NCBI GenBank assembly: GCA_949130485.1
Contig: OX422183.1
Span: 14,581,812 to 14,645,811, forward strand
Length of the DNA stretch: 64,000 nucleotides
Reading direction: 5' to 3'
Source: Agelas oroides
Taxonomy: Eukaryota > Porifera > Demospongiae > Agelasida > Agelasidae
The notes beneath the pieces were generated by a model that saw nothing but the letters and a program-made list of their open reading frames with translations, ran no database searches and was not told where the DNA came from. A program made the position numbers and the translations under genes. Positions 61,652-64,000 of the stretch are shown here, piece by piece. Within the stretch, counting starts at the first letter, position 1. The number at the start of each line of letters is the position of its first letter.

Positions 61652-62256
61652 CTGTAAAACGGTACAATGAGTCCAACATCAGTAATACCAGTTACTATGA
61701 CTTATTAGCAAAAAGTAAATTAACTGCTGCCTGGCATAATAAGGTATATCCATTTGTTGCCAAGCAATTAGCGCAAGTCTCTAAATGAGGGATCTGTTCT
61801 TGTAATGTACATACGTATGTGTCGGTCACACTTAGGAATGTAATTAGTTTTGGGATTATATATTTGATCACATGAGGTCAAAATCGGGGAAGACGACATG
61901 AAACTCTCAAAGAGAGTGCTGGGAGCACTTCACAGCTTAAATAACTTGGAGCACTGGGTGTGGAAAAGTTAAGTGTTGAATGAAGCCAATATATAGATAG
62001 AAAGCAGAAACCAGTCCACTGGCCTGGCTCCCCTGTTTCATGTATTCTTCAGTTTGCTCTGACAGTAATACACAAGTGGAAATTAAAGTAGTGAAGAGCG
62101 GGGGATGCCTAAGAAGAGAGATTACCAGTCGCATATGTCGCTTTTATGTTGCCGAGTACACTGGATTGGTGTGAGGCACGATGTGCATGTGTATTCCTGT
62201 CATGCAAGGAGCCAACATTTGGTCAATACCGAGTGATGTAGTGTCATGAAGTCAAT

Positions 62257-63380
62257 TAGCCTCATTCCCAGGCTCTTGTGCGTGGGGGGAGAAAAAAGAG
62301 CCTGGTACACACTGTTCATGCATGTGCCAAGTTCCCTTGGTAACCTGCATACTAGGGATGGGCGATATCCAGAATTCATACAACGATTATTGTCAACTGT
62401 ATAATCACGATTATCATGATTATCGCCACGTATTCTTACAAATATATGACGTTGATTTGTGGGTCAAAAAGGAAGTGTGTTGACATTCTTCACAAGTGAA
62501 CTGTAAGAAGGCTTATCAGCTATGTGCCCAGCTATGCAAAAACATTCTCTGCCAAAGACATGCTGTGGCCAAAAAATTTTACAAAGATTTTAATTGCTTG
62601 CTTTCGCTAGATCGCTTCGCCACGGGCCCTACAAAGAGCTCACCGATAATCACTGCGCCGTCTTTGGTAGCTTTCAGACAAAAATGAAGCCAAACGGGAT
62701 CTTATGTGCTACATCCCAACTGTTGGCGTAGACAAACGCTCACGGCAGCCATCTTGAAATTCCGAACGACGCCACGTGGTTTTAATAAAATGCGCATGCT
62801 CAGAACATCGCGATAATCACCAAATGTAGAAATCACTTCGATTCAGTAATCGGAACGAGTAAAATTGCAACATAACCGTCACACCGGTTAATCGCCCATC
62901 CCTACTGCATACTACTCCGCTACACTAAAAGTTACGGTCAATTTCTGTATACCTGCTGAAAGGCCGCATTGCATGGTTATACTCCCTGTGGGACACATAC
63001 GGGTTGTTTTGAAGTCAAAAACAATATCACTTTGATGGTAATGGTCTGCATTGCTTCATTCGAGAGGATCAGTACTTCAAAGGGAAAGATTGCGTCAGTC
63101 ACGTGCCACTGCTTTTAGCTGGAATGGACAAACACATGGACAATTCCTGCAAGCAAAGAGCTGAGTACCTTCGTCACTCTCTCGTCATCGTCCACACAGA
63201 GCGTGGTCAGTGGCAGGCATCTTTTACGTGGGAGAAATTGGCGTGCCTCGGTGAGGTTAGTGTAACGGAGCAGATTTTACAGAAATCCAAATTCCCAGAA
63301 TCCTGGGGGAACAGAGCATGCGCAGTGTGTACCAGGCTCTTTTTTCTCTGCCTATGCACAAGAGCCTGGGAACGAGGCTA
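62257..63380. mobile_element. TAGCCTCG-family element, 1124 bp, with nested hAT-like MITE
   Basis: TAGCCTCATTCCCAGGCTC ... GAGCCTGGGAACGAGGCTA, inner GCCTGGTACACACTGT / GTGTGTACCAGGC as in the 46-kb copy. GAAGTCAAT / GAAGCCAAT flank it (62248-62256, 63381-63389). Copy 1 of the segmental duplication shows the unoccupied site. Confidence 0.88.
62353..62904. mobile_element. Nested hAT-like MITE, 552 bp, perfect 8-bp target duplication
   Basis: TAGGGATGGGCGATA / TAATCGCCCATCCCTA ends; CTGCATAC at 62345-62352 and 62905-62912. Confidence 0.9.
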
Positions 63381-63400
63381 GAAGCCAATGGAATGGTATT

Positions 63401-64000
63401 CTTGTATTCCAATGTATGTCACCTGGCATAACTCATTACATGCGATGAAGCACCAGGACATCAGGCGGCAAGAGCGCATATTAACCCTTTTTTCTTATAC
63501 CGTAGATCATGCAGGCGGATAACTGGAGACATGGCATGTTGTCATCTCTGCAATAGCTAAATGCCAAGCACGTTAAATTTCAAGCAACCACAACAGTGCA
63601 GCAATCTCCAGGCAAATAGCCACTTAAGATTTTACATGCCTCCAGAAATCTACCTGACATCCATTCACATCACTGCCTATAACAAGTTTTACTGGGCCTT
63701 CCCCCACATTAAGTGAGGCAGGGACCTGGGTACAAGGGCTAGGGATTTTCCTCCATGGCACGCACATACATATGTAGCTAACTGAAGGTGACTGTTAGGT
63801 ATGTCATAAAACAGCTGGTCTCATCATCCTGTCCACACCCACGGATCACAGTGGGGGCTATTGCTTCATTCCTAGGGCTTGGTCTACAGTATGCAATTAC
63901 ACAGAGGGAGAGGGGAAACCTAGTCGTGTGTGTGATGTCGAGTGGACAGAAGGTAGACACAACAAAGAGTGGTGCTCAACTGTCTATATTTCTCATCCCC
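63401..64000. other. Right window edge; end of duplication and unassigned sequence
   Basis: Homology to 58810-59095 continues to about 63700. A TAGCCTCG-like relic (CCTTCCCCCACATTAAGTG, GGACCTGGGTACAAGGGCTA) sits near 63690-63742. No further gene C exon was identified. Confidence 0.4.

Overview
This window reads as nuclear DNA of an early-branching animal, most likely a sponge. The reasons are: coding sequence is sparse and split into small GT-AG exons separated by kilobase introns; the receptor-type genes use phase-1 Ig, FN3-like and transmembrane exons; there is a ZU5-type fragment of a family I recall as strongly expanded in demosponges; and the mobile DNA is eukaryotic throughout (tyrosine-recombinase retrotransposon, THAP transposase, long-TIR elements, hundreds of bases of palindromic MITEs). 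TTAGGG repeats are the metazoan telomere type. Assignment to sponge is inference. I saw no operon, rRNA, CRISPR array or convincing intact tRNA.

Layout. 1.8-14.1 kb holds gene A on the minus strand: six exons, all joined in phase 1, encoding a signal peptide, one Ig domain, a stalk, a transmembrane helix and a short tail (196 aa as chained). Its introns contain palindromic elements and a broken ZU5 gene. 15.3-21.7 kb is a THAP/SWIM transposon with 62-bp terminal inverted repeats. Its two convergent genes both lack their C-terminal halves, and a 2.4-kb long-TIR element carrying a small Tudor-like gene is inserted inside it with a 9-bp target duplication. 21.7-31.6 kb is a decayed inverted repeat whose centre holds a complete, young-looking 6.08-kb Ngaro/PAT-type retrotransposon (24343-30424, minus strand) with gag, RT-RNase H, tyrosine recombinase and A1-B1-A2-B2 split direct repeats. 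34.0-40.8 kb is gene B on the plus strand: eight exons, 533 aa as chained, with signal peptide, Ig, FN3, further ectodomain, one transmembrane helix and a tail with YGQL and NPAY motifs. 43.1-61.7 kb carries the 3' part of gene C on the minus strand, made of repeated hydrophilic phase-1 exons. A four-transmembrane gene with an apparent frame break (50.75-51.3 kb) and a stray copy of gene B's last exon (51.9 kb) lie within its introns.

Repeats make up most of the rest. The dominant family has termini TAGCCTCGTNCCCAGGCTC and 8-10-bp target duplications, with copies from about 70 bp to 1.1 kb. Others are a hAT-like element nested in one of these, TACCGTA-ended elements, a palindromic Penelope-like terminus with two opposed hammerhead-like motifs, segmental duplications, a 19-bp minisatellite, and CA and AGCC microsatellites. 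Several insertions can be proven inside the window because an unoccupied paralogous site is also present.
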